Positions 45,661-57,268 of a stretch of DNA of 64,000 nt are shown here, in pieces. Source of the stretch: Leptodactylus fallax (taxonomy: Eukaryota > Chordata > Amphibia > Anura > Leptodactylidae); the NCBI GenBank assembly GCA_947044405.1, contig CAMRHE010000461.1, forward strand, positions 62,001-126,000, written 5' to 3'. Below the pieces are notes generated by a model. It saw only the letters and a list, made by a program, of their open reading frames with translations. It was not told the DNA's origin and did not search any database. Numbering within the stretch: the first letter of the stretch is position 1; the number at the start of each line of letters is the position of its first letter. The position numbers and the translations under genes were made by a program.

Positions 45661-46190
45661 TACACATAGAAAGCATGTGCTTCCCTTGGCCTATGTAAGT
45701 ATGGAATCAAAGAAGGGAATCCCACCCATATAACCTGGGGGTTAGGGTGGTATAGTAGATTATCTTGATCCATCTCGACAGAAAGGGGCAGTTATCAAGG
45801 AAGTCTAAAATCCATGTGGTAGTTATAGTTTGTGAATTAATTCACTATACAAATATTCTGTATATATAGATCTACTTGCTATATACTTCTTGATCCCAAT
45901 TTTTTTCCCAATTGTATATCTGCCATGAAATACAAATTACAAAACTTAGCTTAGGTTTACAGATGTAACACAGTTTAACTTGACACTGATAGAAAAAAAA
46001 GCATTTAAAAAAATTAAAGTTTTATACCCAGTGTAGTTAAAACGTATCACCAATTTTAAACAACTTTTCATAAATGAAAAGTACAGGTTAATATATGACA
46101 CTTTGTAATATATGTCTCTAAAGAAGAGAGGGGAATAGAAAAGACACTCAAATAATTGCCGCTTCTATACTCTGCTACTCTGTGTACTTA
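45661..46190. other. No feature seen
   Basis: AT-rich, with no frame or repeat structure. It ends in the TA target of the Tc1-like element. Confidence 0.4.
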
Positions 46191-47090
46191 CAGTGGGTAC
46201 GGGAAGTATTCAGACCCCTTTAAATTTTTCACTCTTTGTTTCATTGCAGCCATTTGCTAAAACCAAAAAAAGTTCATTTTATTTCTCATTAATGTACACT
46301 CAGCACCCCATCTTGACAGAAAAAAAACAGAAATGTAGATATTTTTGCAAATTTATTTAAAAGGAAAAACTGAAATATCACATGATCATAAGTATTCAGA
46401 CCCTTTGCTCAGTATTGAGTAGAAGCACCCTTTGGAGCTAGTACAGCCATGAGTCTTCTTGGAAATGATGCAACAAGTTTTTCACATCTGGATTTGGGGA
46501 TCCTCTGCCATTCTTCCTTGCAGATCCTCTCCAGTTCCGTCAGGTTGGATGGTGAACGTTGGTGGACAGCCATTTTCAGGTCTCTCCAGAGATGCTCAAT
46601 TGGGTTGAGGTCAGGGCTCTGGCTGGGCCAGTCAAGAATGGTCACAGAGTTGTTCCAAAGCCACTCCTTATTTTAGCTGTGTGCCTAGGGTTATTCTCTT
46701 GTTGGAAGGTGAACCTTTGGCCCAGTCTGAGATCCAGAGCACTATGGAAGAGGTTTTCTTCCAGGATATCTCTGTACTTGGCCGCATTCATCTTTCCTTC
46801 AATTGCAACCAGTCGTCTTGTCCCTGCAGCTGAAAAACACCCCCATAGCATGATGCTGCCACCATGTTTCACTGTTGGGATTGTATTGGGCAGGTGATGA
46901 GCAGTGCCTGGTTTTCCCCCACACATATCGCTTAGAATTATCGCTAAAAAGTTCAATCTTCGTCTCATCAGACCAGAGAATCTTATTTCTCATAGAGTTT
47001 TCCAAAAAACACATGAAGGACTCCCAGACCATGAGAAATGTCTGCCGTGTCAGGCAGGAACAGGCAAGGGGTGTGGTTCTGCGGTCTGAC
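46191..47090 (-). pseudogene. Tc1-like transposon, 5'-truncated transposase
   Basis: The left end cagtgggtacgggaagtatt starts directly after TA (46,189-46,190). The minus strand then gives the catalytic half of the transposase in two frames: KILWSDETKIELF (first Asp), NPNSETWWQHHAMGV / [31 protein letters not shown] (Asp replaced by Glu/Asn context) and PDLNPIEHLWRDLK (final Glu). No DNA-binding domain or matching far inverted repeat follows; the sequence changes character near 47,040-47,090. It is a different Tc1 family from that at 26.86 kb. Confidence 0.8.
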
Positions 47091-47820
47091 ACTGAATGCC
47101 TCTGATTGGAGCTCTTAATCATGCCTCCTGCCCGACACCGCCCTTCTGACATTAAACAGCTCAAATAGCAAATCAAGCAGCAAAACTAACTGCAGTATTG
47201 TTTCTTGGAAATGATGGGGACTAGAGAGAATATTCCAATTGTGATGACATCAGTGGAGAGGTACTAATACCTTGAATAGGTTGAGGTGGTGAAAGGTACT
47301 CTTTTACATACTATATATCTGATAACTTTCTGCACTGTGATAACTTACAACAAAAACCATTGAAAGCAGTTTTAAAAATTCAAGTTAAAGTGACTGGCAA
47401 CTGTTTAATTAGTGTTAATTTAATTATTTAATACTTCTGAGGGGCCCATAAACATAACAAACAAGTACTCAGTTCTCTCCAGGCCTTGGATTTCCGTGCA
47501 GGCATTTCCATTCATCTGTATACAGGTCATGGGCAGTTTGTGGCAGTTGACCACTGCAGTGCAAATGAGATGTCACTGGTGATGTCAGCCATGGGACCTG
47601 TTTACAAAAGAATTAGCGCTGCCACCACTGAAACATAGCTGCCACTGTTGGAAAATAATTAAAAAAAAAATTACCAACACAAATTTCATGTGATTAACTA
47701 TAATATGAATATGAATTAAATGGTCACTAAAGAGAACAGGACAGAGTGAGGATGCCCAGGAGATTTGAGGTAGGGTGAGAATGAGTGTTTGTTATTTACC
47801 ATCACCTCCCCTGGGCCTCC
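47091..47820. other. Unassigned, with a small palindrome
   Basis: gtgtcaggcagg near 47,049 and cctgcccgacacc near 47,128 pair imperfectly. The rest has no coding signal. Confidence 0.35.
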
Positions 47821-47821
47821 G

Positions 47822-48000
47822 ATTATTATACACTGGAGTCTGAGGTGTATAATAATAGCACTGGGCCATTGAAGGGGAGCATATTATATTGTGTGGTGGC
47901 CACTGTGGGGAGCACATTGTTCTGTGTGGGGGCCACGTGGGGAGCATATTGTACTGTGTGGGGGTCACTGTGTGGAGCATATTGTAGAGTGTGGGGGCTA
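47822..48000 (+). repeat. Hairpin plus ~32-bp minisatellite, copy 2
   Basis: A 12-bp hairpin (attattatacac and complement, 47,822-47,856) is followed by about four units of gtggccactgtggggagcat plus attgt.ctgtgtggg. It is the same pairing as at 3,157-3,855. Confidence 0.7.
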
Positions 48001-48117
48001 GGCGGTGCAGGCACATTAGGAGAAGAAAGCCTGCGCCGCCCATGTGTGCCTCCATCACGCGACTGGTGTGTCCCACATTAACATCGGCAAATTCCACTGC
48101 ACGGCCAACTGTCAATG

Positions 48118-48352
48118 TGACCCTGCACCTGTTGCAAAACTACAATCATGCTTGGACAGGTCACACAGGTTGTACAAAACTGCTGTCCCCATACAAGAGT
48201 GTTGCACAACCTGTGGCCCTCCGGCAGCAGATCTCCGCCATAACAATGTCAGCAGCAGATCCCCCATAATTTTGTTTTCCTATTTTCCTCCTCTAAGACC
48301 TAAATGCGTCTTATGGTCCAGTACACCTTATAGTCCAAAAAATATGGTATTT
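48118..48352 (-). repeat. Interspersed repeat ending in ttatagtccaaaaaatat
   Basis: Reverse-oriented relative of 37,299-37,545: read on the minus strand it has tattttttggactataagg, ccataagacgca, ctgctgctgacattgttatg, and the catgattgtagtttt motif. Confidence 0.65.
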
Positions 48353-49039
48353 CATTAATTCGTTTAGCCTAATTATTAGCATTTTTATATATGATGTTCT
48401 CCTCAAAAGACAGAACACATAGATGCTTTTCATAAAGAATGTGTGTATGTAGTGCCCCATAAGTATTAAAATGTTATATTTAATTGTTATAATGATGTTT
48501 TACATGTTATATGCTATTTCAAGATGATAATTTCATGTTTTCCATATTGTGATGATTCTTGAAGAGCTAATTAGTTAGACATTGCTATGCTGTTGTGTCA
48601 ACAAGAGTGGTATTTGCTGTTTATTTTCTAGAAGGTGGGAGAAGTTAGCCATTACTTTTCTCCACATTAGCCAGTTTGGACCTGTTAATGTTGTGGAGTG
48701 GATATTCAGCTACAGACAGGTGCAGAAAGTATTTGTTTGAGAGAGTACCTTCAGCTCCTAGGTTAGTTAGTAGAAATTAGGCCAAGACAGGTAGGACAGC
48801 ACCATCATATCCCACAGCCTTGATTATTGTTAAAACATCTCCACTGCTTAACAGTGAGGAAACAAGCCCTATGTTCCCCAATAGTGGCTGAAGCAGAGGA
48901 CCAAGTCCAGGGGTTGCCTCATATGTTGGAAACGGACAGAGGACTAGAGAAGAGAGTGAAGAGCAGACACTACTTCTACTTCTACATCTTAGTAGAGTGT
49001 CTAATGTGTGGATACTGCTTTCTCGCTGTTATTTAATTG
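48353..49039. other. No feature seen
   Basis: AT-rich, no coding signal or repeat boundary. Confidence 0.4.
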
Positions 49040-49925
49040 ATTATTTAATGATATAGAAGATGGGATTAATAGCACTCTATCAATTTTTAAACATGACACC
49101 AAACTATGTAGTACAGTTCAGTCTATGGATGATGTATGTAAGTTACAAGCCAACTTGGACAGACTGAGTGTTTGGGCATCCACTTGGCAAATGAGGATTA
49201 GTGTGGATAAATGTAACGTTATGCATCTGGGTAAAAATAATCTAAATGCAACATATGTCCTAGGGGGAGTAAAGCTGGAAAAGTCAGTGGTAGTGAAGGA
49301 CCTGGATGTACTTGAAGATCATAGATTGAATAATAGCATGGAATGTCAATCAGATGCTTCTAAGGCCAGTGAGATATTATTATGTATTAAAAAGACTCAC
49401 AGGACAAGGATGTAATATTAACACATTATAAATCAGTAGTAGGGCTCCATATGGAATATGCAGTTCAGTTCTGGGCACCAGTTCATAGGAAGGTTGTCCT
49501 AGAGTTAGAAAAGGCAAGGTAATGAAAGGCCGCAAAATTGATAAGGGGCATGGAAGACCTCAGTTATGATGGAAAGAAAGGAGTTAAGTCTGTTTGGTTT
49601 TGTGAAAAAGCATTAAGGGGAGATATAATAAACTTTTCTTAATATATAAATATCCCATGTAAAAAAATATGGAGAAAAGCTGTTCCATGTAAAATCACCT
49701 TAAAAGACAAGGGGCTGTAAGGACTGTGAGTCTGTGGAATAACCTAACTCAGGAGGTGGTCACAGTAGACATTTGACAGCTTCAAAAACCTGCGTAGATG
49801 CCTTTTTACTGCAAAAGGCAGAGTTTCCCCTCACTCATCCCTACAGTCATTCCCTTTCCCATCCCTTGGTTGAACTTGATAGACATAAGTCTTTTTTTTA
49901 ACCATACTATGTAATGACAGGCCAC
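49040..49925 (+). pseudogene. Non-LTR retrotransposon RT, C-terminal fragment
   Basis: Plus strand reads FKHDTKLCSTVQSMDDVC (corresponding to the ADDTKL active-site segment, but HDTK here), KLQANLDRLSVWASTWQM, VDKCNVMHLGKNN, YKSVVGLHMEYAVQFWAP and LSYDGKKGVKSVWF. It closes with the PWLNLIDISLFF tail. This ordered set is the thumb and C-terminus of a LINE RT common in vertebrates. One of the two catalytic Asp is replaced (His-Asp). Frames and stops break it. The clade is not assigned. Confidence 0.65.
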
Positions 49926-50019
49926 AATATAGAGGCATTTAAGAAGAGTTTCCATATCAATAACTTCACCTGAGTGGACTCCTGGATCCAGCCTACATTT
50001 CCTAGCAACGAAATAGAGA

Positions 50020-50576
50020 TATCAGTTTTTAAATCAATCTTCAATATATCCTGAATATATTCAATAATTTGATGCCAAAGACCATTTACTTTACAATAGA
50101 TATAATACAGATGAAAAAAAAATCTGCTTGATATAGGTCACATCTGGGACACTTCTTCTGTAGTACTCTTAAATTTAGAAATATTTCCAGGTGCTCAAAT
50201 TAATTAATAAGATATTGTAAATGTGTGGTTAGAAAATATAGCTTAATATCGGTTGGTATAAATCCTCTTTTTTCTTCCTCCTACACTGGAATAGCCAATC
50301 TTATCCTGCTTTGTGACCTCTCCATACCAGTAACCTCAATAACTTCTCTATTGGCTTGAATACTCTAAATAGGACTGTTTGCCAAGGCATGGGAGCACAA
50401 TCATCTTAATTGATAGACCCTACTGCATCTGCCATACTCAGCGGCAATTTCAACCAGATATTAATCTTAGCACTTATTTTGTGTATCAACTGGGAGACAT
50501 TTTCCGCATCTCCAAATACTTTAAAGTTTCCCTACCCCCAAAACATTTACTCAGTTATGTTGAAAATGCCCCTTCA
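50020..50576 (-). pseudogene. L1/Tx1-type ORF2 C-terminal fragment
   Basis: Minus-strand blocks CPRCDLYQADFFFICIISIV and FGIKLLNIF correspond to the cysteine-containing C-terminal segment that follows RT in L1/Tx1 LINEs. Many stops. The RT piece continues at 50,761-50,960 after a nonautonomous repeat. Confidence 0.5.
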
Positions 50577-50760
50577 GGCCGGGGCCCCACATTGTGAAAC
50601 TGCAGCAGCAAAAACATCCACACATTGCAGAACAAAATCAGCAGCGGAAAAGCTACAATTTAAAAAAATACTTGTGTTTTTGAAAATTGCCAGCTTATTC
50701 CATATACGCCGCAGAAAAGAAAACTTTTTTGGCTGTGCCTCGCTACGTGGGGCCTTGGCC
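50577..50760. mobile_element. GC-ended nonautonomous repeat, copy B
   Basis: Ends mirror each other: ggccggggccccac and cgtggggccttggcc. Interior includes ccacacattgcagaac and cgccgcagaaaag. It splits an L1/Tx1 fragment. Flanks tca/taa give no clear target duplication. Confidence 0.65.
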
Positions 50761-50960
50761 TAAAATACAAAAAATATAGTTTTGACCCAATTAATCTTGA
50801 GACCTGAAAACTCACCAAATCTTGGTCTTATCCCCAAAATCAGAATATCATCTGAATAGAGACATATTTTGCTCTCTCTCCCATGACATCCAAACCCCTC
50901 CACCAACCATTCTCTACATATTTCATTTACTAACGGTTCTAAAAATAGAGCAAACATGAG
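50761..50960 (-). pseudogene. L1/Tx1-type RT palm fragment
   Basis: Reads LFLEPLVNEICREWL, then KICLYSDDILILG with the catalytic DD (Ser in place of the usual Ala), then FSGLKINWVKT. A stretch between DD and SGLKIN seems shortened. Continues the fragment at 50,020-50,576. Confidence 0.7.
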
Positions 50961-51297
50961 GTGGGGGAATGGGGGTGGGGGGTAGAAGGCACCCCTGTCT
51001 TGTTCCCCTGATAAGTGAAAATTCTATAGTCAAAACCGCATTCACAAAAATAGTGCATTGGGTCTTGATTAGAGATGAACAAACATCTCAAGATTGTTTT
51101 GTTTTGGGATTGTATGGTTTGGAGTCCAAGATTCCAAGATTTGTTTTCACTTTACTTTCATCTGCATTGTAAAATGCCCCATTTACTGGTCCCCACCGAC
51201 TATAATGTCCCCTTTTCTGGATATACCTGGTATAAAGGCCCCCACACTGTATATTCCCTCCTGATTGGCCCCATACAGTCCTTTCATAAAATGTAAT

Positions 51298-51673
51298 GTC
51301 CACAGTGGCCCCTTCACACAATATAATGCCCCATAGTGTCCTCACTACAGTATAATGTCCTATAGTAACACTTTACCTAGCATAATGTCCCAAGGTGGCC
51401 CCTTCACCAAATATAATTTTCCATAGTGGCCTCTTCACACAGTATAATGTTCCATAATGTCCTCCATACAATATAATGTCCCATATTGGCCCCTCCACAC
51501 AGTATAGTATCCCATAGTGGCCCGTCTATACTATAGAATGTCCCTAGTGGCACCTACGGTGTTCATTGCTCATTTAGCAAATATTCCGGGTTTGAGCAAA
51601 CTTGAAATGTTTGGGGTCTGCCTCACACTAACTATGATTATACTCTGGGGTTTCTTCAGACCCCAGAGTATAA
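51298..51673 (-). repeat. ~29-bp minisatellite plus hairpin, copy 3 (reversed)
   Basis: About nine units of tataatgtcccatagtggcc plus ccttcacaca (51,298-51,560), then a 14-bp perfect hairpin at 51,638-51,673 (ttatactctggggt and complement). It is the reverse-strand equivalent of 3,157-3,855. Confidence 0.75.
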
Positions 51674-52588
51674 TGAGCCAAGGCTCAGAGGAGGTAATTA
51701 AACATAACTAACAGTGTTACTCACCTCCCCTTTGCTTTGGCGTGTGTCTTTAGGCCTCTTGAATGATCTCACAGCCTCTGACACCGACATAATCCATGCA
51801 ACTGCCAGATCCCACTTACAGGCCTCAGTGATCTGTATTTTGTGAGGTTTGCCCATCATATACTACAAGTGACGCAGTCCTGTTTACTGATCCCCGATTC
51901 CATCCATGGCCATCTCCACTTCTACTTTTAGCCTCATGCACCACAATGAATAGAGTCAGTGAAGTCCATTGTCTGTATTGCTGCAGAAATCTGTCTCACA
52001 GCACCGATATTCTTCCTCACTCTTATCTATGATTTCTATCACTTTCTGTATGTAATTGTTTAAATATGACTAAACTTTGTTCTACAAAATTTGAGTACTT
52101 TTGTAAATTTTGCTGCTGTCAGTGCTCGGTTACTGATTGCATTATCATGGTGCATTGTGCTCATCAGAATGACCTGTTTGTGTTTTTTGGGAACGTAAGA
52201 AACTACTGTTGTATCCTCAGTAAAATAAAACGTAGAACTATAAACATCTCTCTTACTGAGGATACCTTGCGGCAGTTCTGGCTTATTTTTTCTAACAGTA
52301 CCCAGCATGGTCATTTTTCTTTTCAGCAACATCTGCCCCAGTTGGTGTGATGTGAAAAAATTGACAACTGAACTGAACCATTTCTATAAGAACAGCACAT
52401 AACTATACTGGAAAGGAATCCATCTACAGTATCATAATTTGAAAATGTATGTATGTGTAACTCTGCATGGACCAAAAGGACATAGATAAATTGATAAATA
52501 GTAGTAGATGAACTATATAGACCAAAATGAAATTATAACTCCTTTATTATTTTTTTTTAAATGGCTGGAAATTAGTATAAAAGGCTAT
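51674..52588. other. No feature seen
   Basis: Short frames only. It may continue the repeat that holds the minisatellite up to about 51.9 kb. Confidence 0.3.
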
Positions 52589-52785
52589 CGGTCATTTTTG
52601 ACCGAACAGTACAAGTGTAAAAAAAGACGTGGAACAAAAAGTAAACAAAAAATAAATAAATAAAAACTGCTATTAGTAAGAACCCCTCAAATGAGGAAAA
52701 GTCAATGAACCACAAGTTTCAGAACCGCATAATGAATATTTTAAAAAATATCAAATTTCAAATTTGGTCATTTTTGACCGAACAG
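52589..52785. repeat. Twin copies of a 20-bp hairpin motif
   Basis: ggtcatttttgaccgaacag occurs at 52,590-52,609 and again at 52,766-52,785, same strand. Its core cggtca-tttt-tgaccg is a perfect 6-bp stem in the first copy. They bracket about 155 AT-rich bases, like the ends of a small element. Confidence 0.6.
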
Positions 52786-53099
52786 AACAGCAGGGTTAAA
52801 TAAGTCTTAGAAGCATCTCAGACCACTCCTGGTAGATGATAAAACCTTATTTTTTCTTTATTCGAACAATAGCATCACACACCACATATCTACTCATGCA
52901 GGGGTATTTATCAAGTGTCAGTGATTATATATACCAAACTCCATTATATATTAGCATGAGACAATCAAATCAACTGTGACAACAAACCCATTATATCATC
53001 AATTGTTTCTTAAAAACCTCTACGCATGGTCCATTCAAATATAATCAAACTTAATAAGTGCATATAATTTTATTAAAAAACAACACCTTTGTTTAGGGT

Positions 53100-53226
53100 G
53101 GATCACTCACAGTCAGTCCGCATTTCCAATATCTCAGCCCCAGTGTGTATATACTAGAACTGCACATGCCTGAGATACACCCGGGGGCTGGGATATTGGA
53201 ACATGCAAGCTGACTGTGAGTGATCC
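53100..53226. mobile_element. 127-bp foldback element
   Basis: ggatcactcacagtcag (53,100-53,116) is mirrored exactly by 53,210-53,226. Inner arms catttccaatatctcagccc and gctgggatattggaacatg pair with few mismatches around a ~25-base centre. Noncoding MITE-like element. Confidence 0.75.
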
Positions 53227-54754
53227 AAACCATGTGTGTTCAGATAGACATTCACACAGAGAAAGAAAACCCCATAGTGGTATATGCAAGTTATTATTAA
53301 CTGGTCATTTTTAAGTCACATCCGGTTTATTTCAGTACAAAGACATTACTTAAGTGCGGGAAGAGACCTTTTATGTCAGACTGGACCCAAACCCTACCAA
53401 AGGCTCATATTTCATCCATATTCCGTAGAGACTGAGGTTGTGGTGCTATGTAATATACTTGTGATGTGGTTAGACTTCTGGAGATAATTAACTCCTTGCA
53501 GCCAAGGTTGCTTTAACCACAGGTGCAACGGAGCAGCCTTATGGTTGCGGGGGCCCCTTCAGCTGCCCCGGATGGAGAAGGACAGTCCCACATTTAGGGT
53601 GCTGTCCTGCTGTTTCAGGCGGAAGGCAGATAGATGTATAATGCAATACTGGAGAATGGAGCTATCAGTTCTGTGCTCCATTATTCAGGCTGATAATACC
53701 CGCGGCAGGGAAGCTCAATGAGCGCTAAGCCATAGACATTACAGACGGAGCCTGCAGGTCCATGGGAACACAGTTCAGTAATTTTTTTTTTTTTTAATGT
53801 ACCTTTGGTGGTTGAAGGGGCAGAGGAAATTAAGTTATGGGGGGTCATTGTGAGGTTGGGGGACCCACTTTCGAACAGATTGAACAGGGCCTCCAATGCA
53901 TTAAAACAGCCTTGTTTGCAGTATGTGTCAATTAACCCCTTTCATGTCTTGCAAAACACATACAGTGTACCAGAGAACCATATGACTCATTGTGTGAACT
54001 TTGCAGAATATCTTCATGATTTATGAGGTAGGAAATTTTTATTTGGTCTCAATTAGAAAAATTCATTTCTGCAAATTTTTGTCTATAAAAAAAAAAAATC
54101 TCAGAAAACCCCTTTAAGGGTTTATTAAATCAAAAAGAAAATAAATAAATAACAAAAAAAAAGCATGAGTCAATAAATATAGAAAAGATTTGTTGGGTAA
54201 TGTTTTATGTTCTACTGAATTCTTGATTTAAGGGTTGCTAAGCAACATTAGCTGTAACAGCTAGAAAACCTTTGATCTTGTTATTTAATCTATTAAAAAT
54301 AAGTGATAGAAAGTGATACCATGGAAACAGTTTTGAAGTAGGTATTATTTTTATTAACTTTGACTGCATATATGTAAACTGCCAGAAGAGACACATTTAT
54401 AGTATTTAGCTATATATTTCATATCTGTTGATTTTTTTTTAGCATAGTTCATAAAGTATTTAGTGAATATGCACTGTACTGTTTGTCAAAAAGCTATCTT
54501 TAATTTAACTTCAAGAAATGAAAATTTTTAATGGTTATTAAAGACTTGGTAAAACCATACTATATACACTATAATAAATAGGCCTAGTCTCCTTTATATT
54601 TCTAGCGAGAACCATTTCAGCCTTGAGACTACACTGCAGAACGTTACTATTACCAATGGTATCACTATAAACTATTAGGAAAATAAAATACCTGAACAAG
54701 TTTACCTTGTGTCATGATTAAATCATAGTGTAGAATGTTTACAGCATTTGATTA
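53227..54754. other. Unassigned sequence
   Basis: 53.52-53.9 kb contains ggggccccttcagctgcccc and a T run, resembling a decayed interspersed repeat. The remainder is AT-rich, with no coding signal. Confidence 0.3.
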
Positions 54755-54981
54755 TGTAACACAAATTTTGTTCCCAGCTTTTAAATGTTATATTCCAATT
54801 GCTTATGTCTAAAACAAATTAAAAATTGCTTACATTCATCATAAACTTCGCTTTTGTGACCACGGCAACGTAAATTATGCATTTTTACTATAGAAACAGA
54901 CGATTTTGCATCTTCTAATTTATACAGTCAGAATAAGAACACTATATGCATTGCAAATTGACACAGATTACCAAAAACTGT

Positions 54982-56454
54982 TCAGAAGTGTGCGGTTTTC
55001 CGAGATTTACGACTATACTGCAAATCAGTTTCACGAATCAATCTCCAAATATAGTCGCCCATCATGTTTTCGTTATATTGTCCTTGGTAACGGCGTTCAA
55101 AGTTCATAATGTCCTGGTGAAAGCGCTCGCCTTGCTCCTCTGAATAAGCTCCCATGTTCTCTTTGAACTTATCAAGATGAGCATCAAGGATATGGATTTT
55201 GAGTGACATCCTGCAGCCCATTGCAGCATAGTTCTTTATCAGAGTCTGAACCAGTTGTACATAGTTTTCATCTTTATGATTGCCTAGGAAGCCGCGAACC
55301 ACTGTGACAAAACTGTTCCAAGCTGCTCTCTCCTTCCTATTCAGCTTCTTGGGAAATTCACTGCACTCTAGGATCTTCTTGATATGTGGTCCGATGAAGA
55401 CACCAGCTTTGATCTTTGCTTCAGACAGCTTAGGTAAAAGATCTTGGAGGTAATTGAAAGCTCTCGACTCCTTATCTAGAGCCCTGACAAATTGTTTTAT
55501 GAGCCCCAACTTGATGTGTAGTGGTGGCATCAGCACCTTGCGTGGGTCCACCAGTGGCTCCCACTTTACATTGTTCTTCCTCACAGTGAGCTCTGTCCGC
55601 TGACGCCAGTCCCACCTGTGGTAGTGCGCTTCAGTATCCCGGCTGTCCCAAAGGCAAATAAAGCAAGGATACTTAGTAAAACCACCTTGGAAGCCCATCA
55701 GGAATGATACCATTTTGAAATCTCCGATAACTTCCCAGCCGTACTCATCATACTTCAAGGCACCTAGCAACATCTTGACACTGGTGTATTCCTCTTTCAG
55801 GTGCACCGAGTGAGCTACAGGAAGAGAAGGATACTTGTTCCCATTGTGAAGCAGCACGGCTTTGAGGCTCTTGCATGAGCTGTCTATGAAGAGGCGCCAC
55901 TCATTCGGGTTACAGGTGATACCTATAGCCTCGAATAGACCGGCCACATTGTTGCAGAAGCACAGTCCATCTTGATGACTGAAGAAGATGGAAAAAACTT
56001 GGTGACGCTTCCTCTGATCTGTGACTTGGACGCTTTCATCTAATGAGTTCTATTGCTTGAGCCTTGATGTCAGAAGCTCAGCGTTGGACTTGGTGAGACC
56101 AAGGTCTCTGATCAGATCGTTGAGGTCTTTTTGGTTAGGGTAGTATGGCTACCTCATCTGCATATGATGAGAAATCGTGATCTTCAACGTCTTCCTCGAT
56201 GTCTGACCTGCTGCTTTCTTTTGAAGGTGGTGTAGCTCTGTCTGGAGGTGTTGGTACAGGAAGTTCAGGGCAGTGTGGTACTGGGGCAATAGATGACGGA
56301 ATGTCAGGATACGTTACAGGCGGTGCATTTTTGCCAGTGAGACGTTTAGAAGGGTCCACCATGGAGAAGTAGCAATTTGTTGAGTGATCAGTCGGTTCAC
56401 GCCAAATTCTTGGGATAGCAAAATGCATGGCTCTCTTCTCTCCCCTGTACCAAC
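54982..56454 (-). pseudogene. Transposase-like protein, main exon, unknown family
   Basis: The exon starts at an acceptor (tatag, 56,455-56,459) and runs MHFAIPRIWREPTDH, CYFSMVD, PVPHCPELPVP, then NQKDLNDLIRDLGL. It continues LFEAIGITC, WRLFIDSSCKSLKAVLL, WEVIGDFKMVSFLMG, KYPCFICLWDSRD, LMPPLHIKLGL, and GAYSEEQGERFHQDI before a basic tail SRKSRKTAHF. Acidic residues in conserved-looking settings (FIDSS, IGDFK, EEQGER) and a CxxC between the second and third suggest an RNase H-like DDE nuclease, by inference. A one-base frameshift near 56,135 and a TAG after TSRLKQ near 56,052 break this copy. From memory, similar unnamed predicted proteins occur in other animals. A domesticated gene is an alternative. 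Confidence 0.6.
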
Positions 56455-56583
56455 CTATAAGCAAACAAAATAATATTTGGATTGAGAATTTGATTTAGGC
56501 CTATATCACACTAATGACTAGTGATATTTACAATATTAACACAGTTAATCTGCTATTTAAGAGAGTAGCATTTATACACTTAC
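56455..56583 (-). other. 129-bp intron
   Basis: Donor gtaagt and acceptor ttgcttatag on the minus strand. Removal makes the zinc module continuous with the main exon without a frame change. Confidence 0.75.
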
Positions 56584-56791
56584 CTTCAAGAGTTTTCTTG
56601 CAGTGCTCACATGTGAAATGAGGAGCCCATGGTTTGTCTTGGTCACCAACAGGCATGCCGAAGTATGCTTTGTAGGCCTCACACATCTTTGCAGATGCTT
56701 CCACAGAGTACTTTTTCACTCTTGTCTTTATAAACTGGCCACATACGTAGCAAAATGTGTCTGCTGGATGTATGCAACCTCTTGAGGCCAT
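56584..56791 (-). pseudogene. First coding exon of the transposase-like gene
   Basis: Begins with ATG at 56,791 and encodes a cysteine-rich module: CIHPADTFCYVCGQFIK, EAYKAYFGMPVGDQDKPW and FTCEHCKKTLEG. The CxxC pairs (CYVC, CEHC) suggest a zinc-binding domain. The exon ends in a perfect donor (aag|gtaagt at 56,583-56,584) and joins in phase, through a 129-base intron, to WYRGEKRAMHF in the next exon. The start is chosen because the reading opens just after it and a splice acceptor lies 24 bases upstream. Confidence 0.7.
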
Positions 56792-56815
56792 CTAAATTGA
56801 CTAAGTTGCTGTGAA

Positions 56816-56832
56816 CTGTAAGGAAAAAGGAT
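56816..56832 (-). promoter_or_regulatory. Possible 5'-UTR splice acceptor
   Basis: Minus strand ctttttccttacag at 56,816 precedes ttcacagcaac and the ATG. This is a strong pyrimidine-tract acceptor, suggesting an upstream non-coding exon. Confidence 0.45.
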
Positions 56833-57154
56833 GTCTCTCCAAACTTGATAAAAATGGTCTTTATTCCATGCAGTATTAAAGTTCAAGAGTGTACTGAGGA
56901 TTCAGCAGAGCAAGATTGATCACCCGGTACCAGAGTAACACACAATATATACATTTACATTCCTAAGCTCCTCCTGTAATGGGTGTGGGGTGAAGTGTGA
57001 ATACTGTCGTTATCAGAATCTGAATAGATATTGAATTCACACCTGTCTGTCTAGGTCAATTCCCCTTTGTCTGTGATGGCCATTGCCCACTTACTATGCA
57101 ATCCCAATCAATTAGATCCTGTCTCTCCGTCTCTCAGGAAGGGCTATAGTGGCC

Positions 57155-57161
57155 CTATATA
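57155..57161 (-). promoter_or_regulatory. TATA-like box
   Basis: Minus strand tatatag, about 41 bases downstream of the nearest heat-shock element and about 365 bases upstream of the start codon. Confidence 0.4.
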
Positions 57162-57201
57162 ACTGTAGTTATACAGCTACCTACAATTCTGTACAGTCCC
57201 A

Positions 57202-57268
57202 GAAAGTTCTAGATAATTCTGGGCAGTTCTAGAAACTTCTTGATAGTTCTCACAATTCCAGAAGCTTC
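57202..57268 (-). promoter_or_regulatory. Cluster of heat-shock elements
   Basis: Two perfect three-unit elements of the form ttcnngaanncttc-type (TTC-2-GAA-2-TTC): ttctagaaacttc at 57,227-57,239 and ttccagaagcttc at 57,256-57,268. A near-perfect four-unit one is at 57,202-57,219 (gaaagttctagataattc; third unit GAT). HSF trimers bind alternating GAA/TTC units. The cluster lies inside the element, upstream of the minus-strand gene. Confidence 0.7.

Noticed and set aside
49125..49415. Host coding gene
   Set aside because: The reading is the C-terminal part of a LINE reverse transcriptase with a damaged active site.
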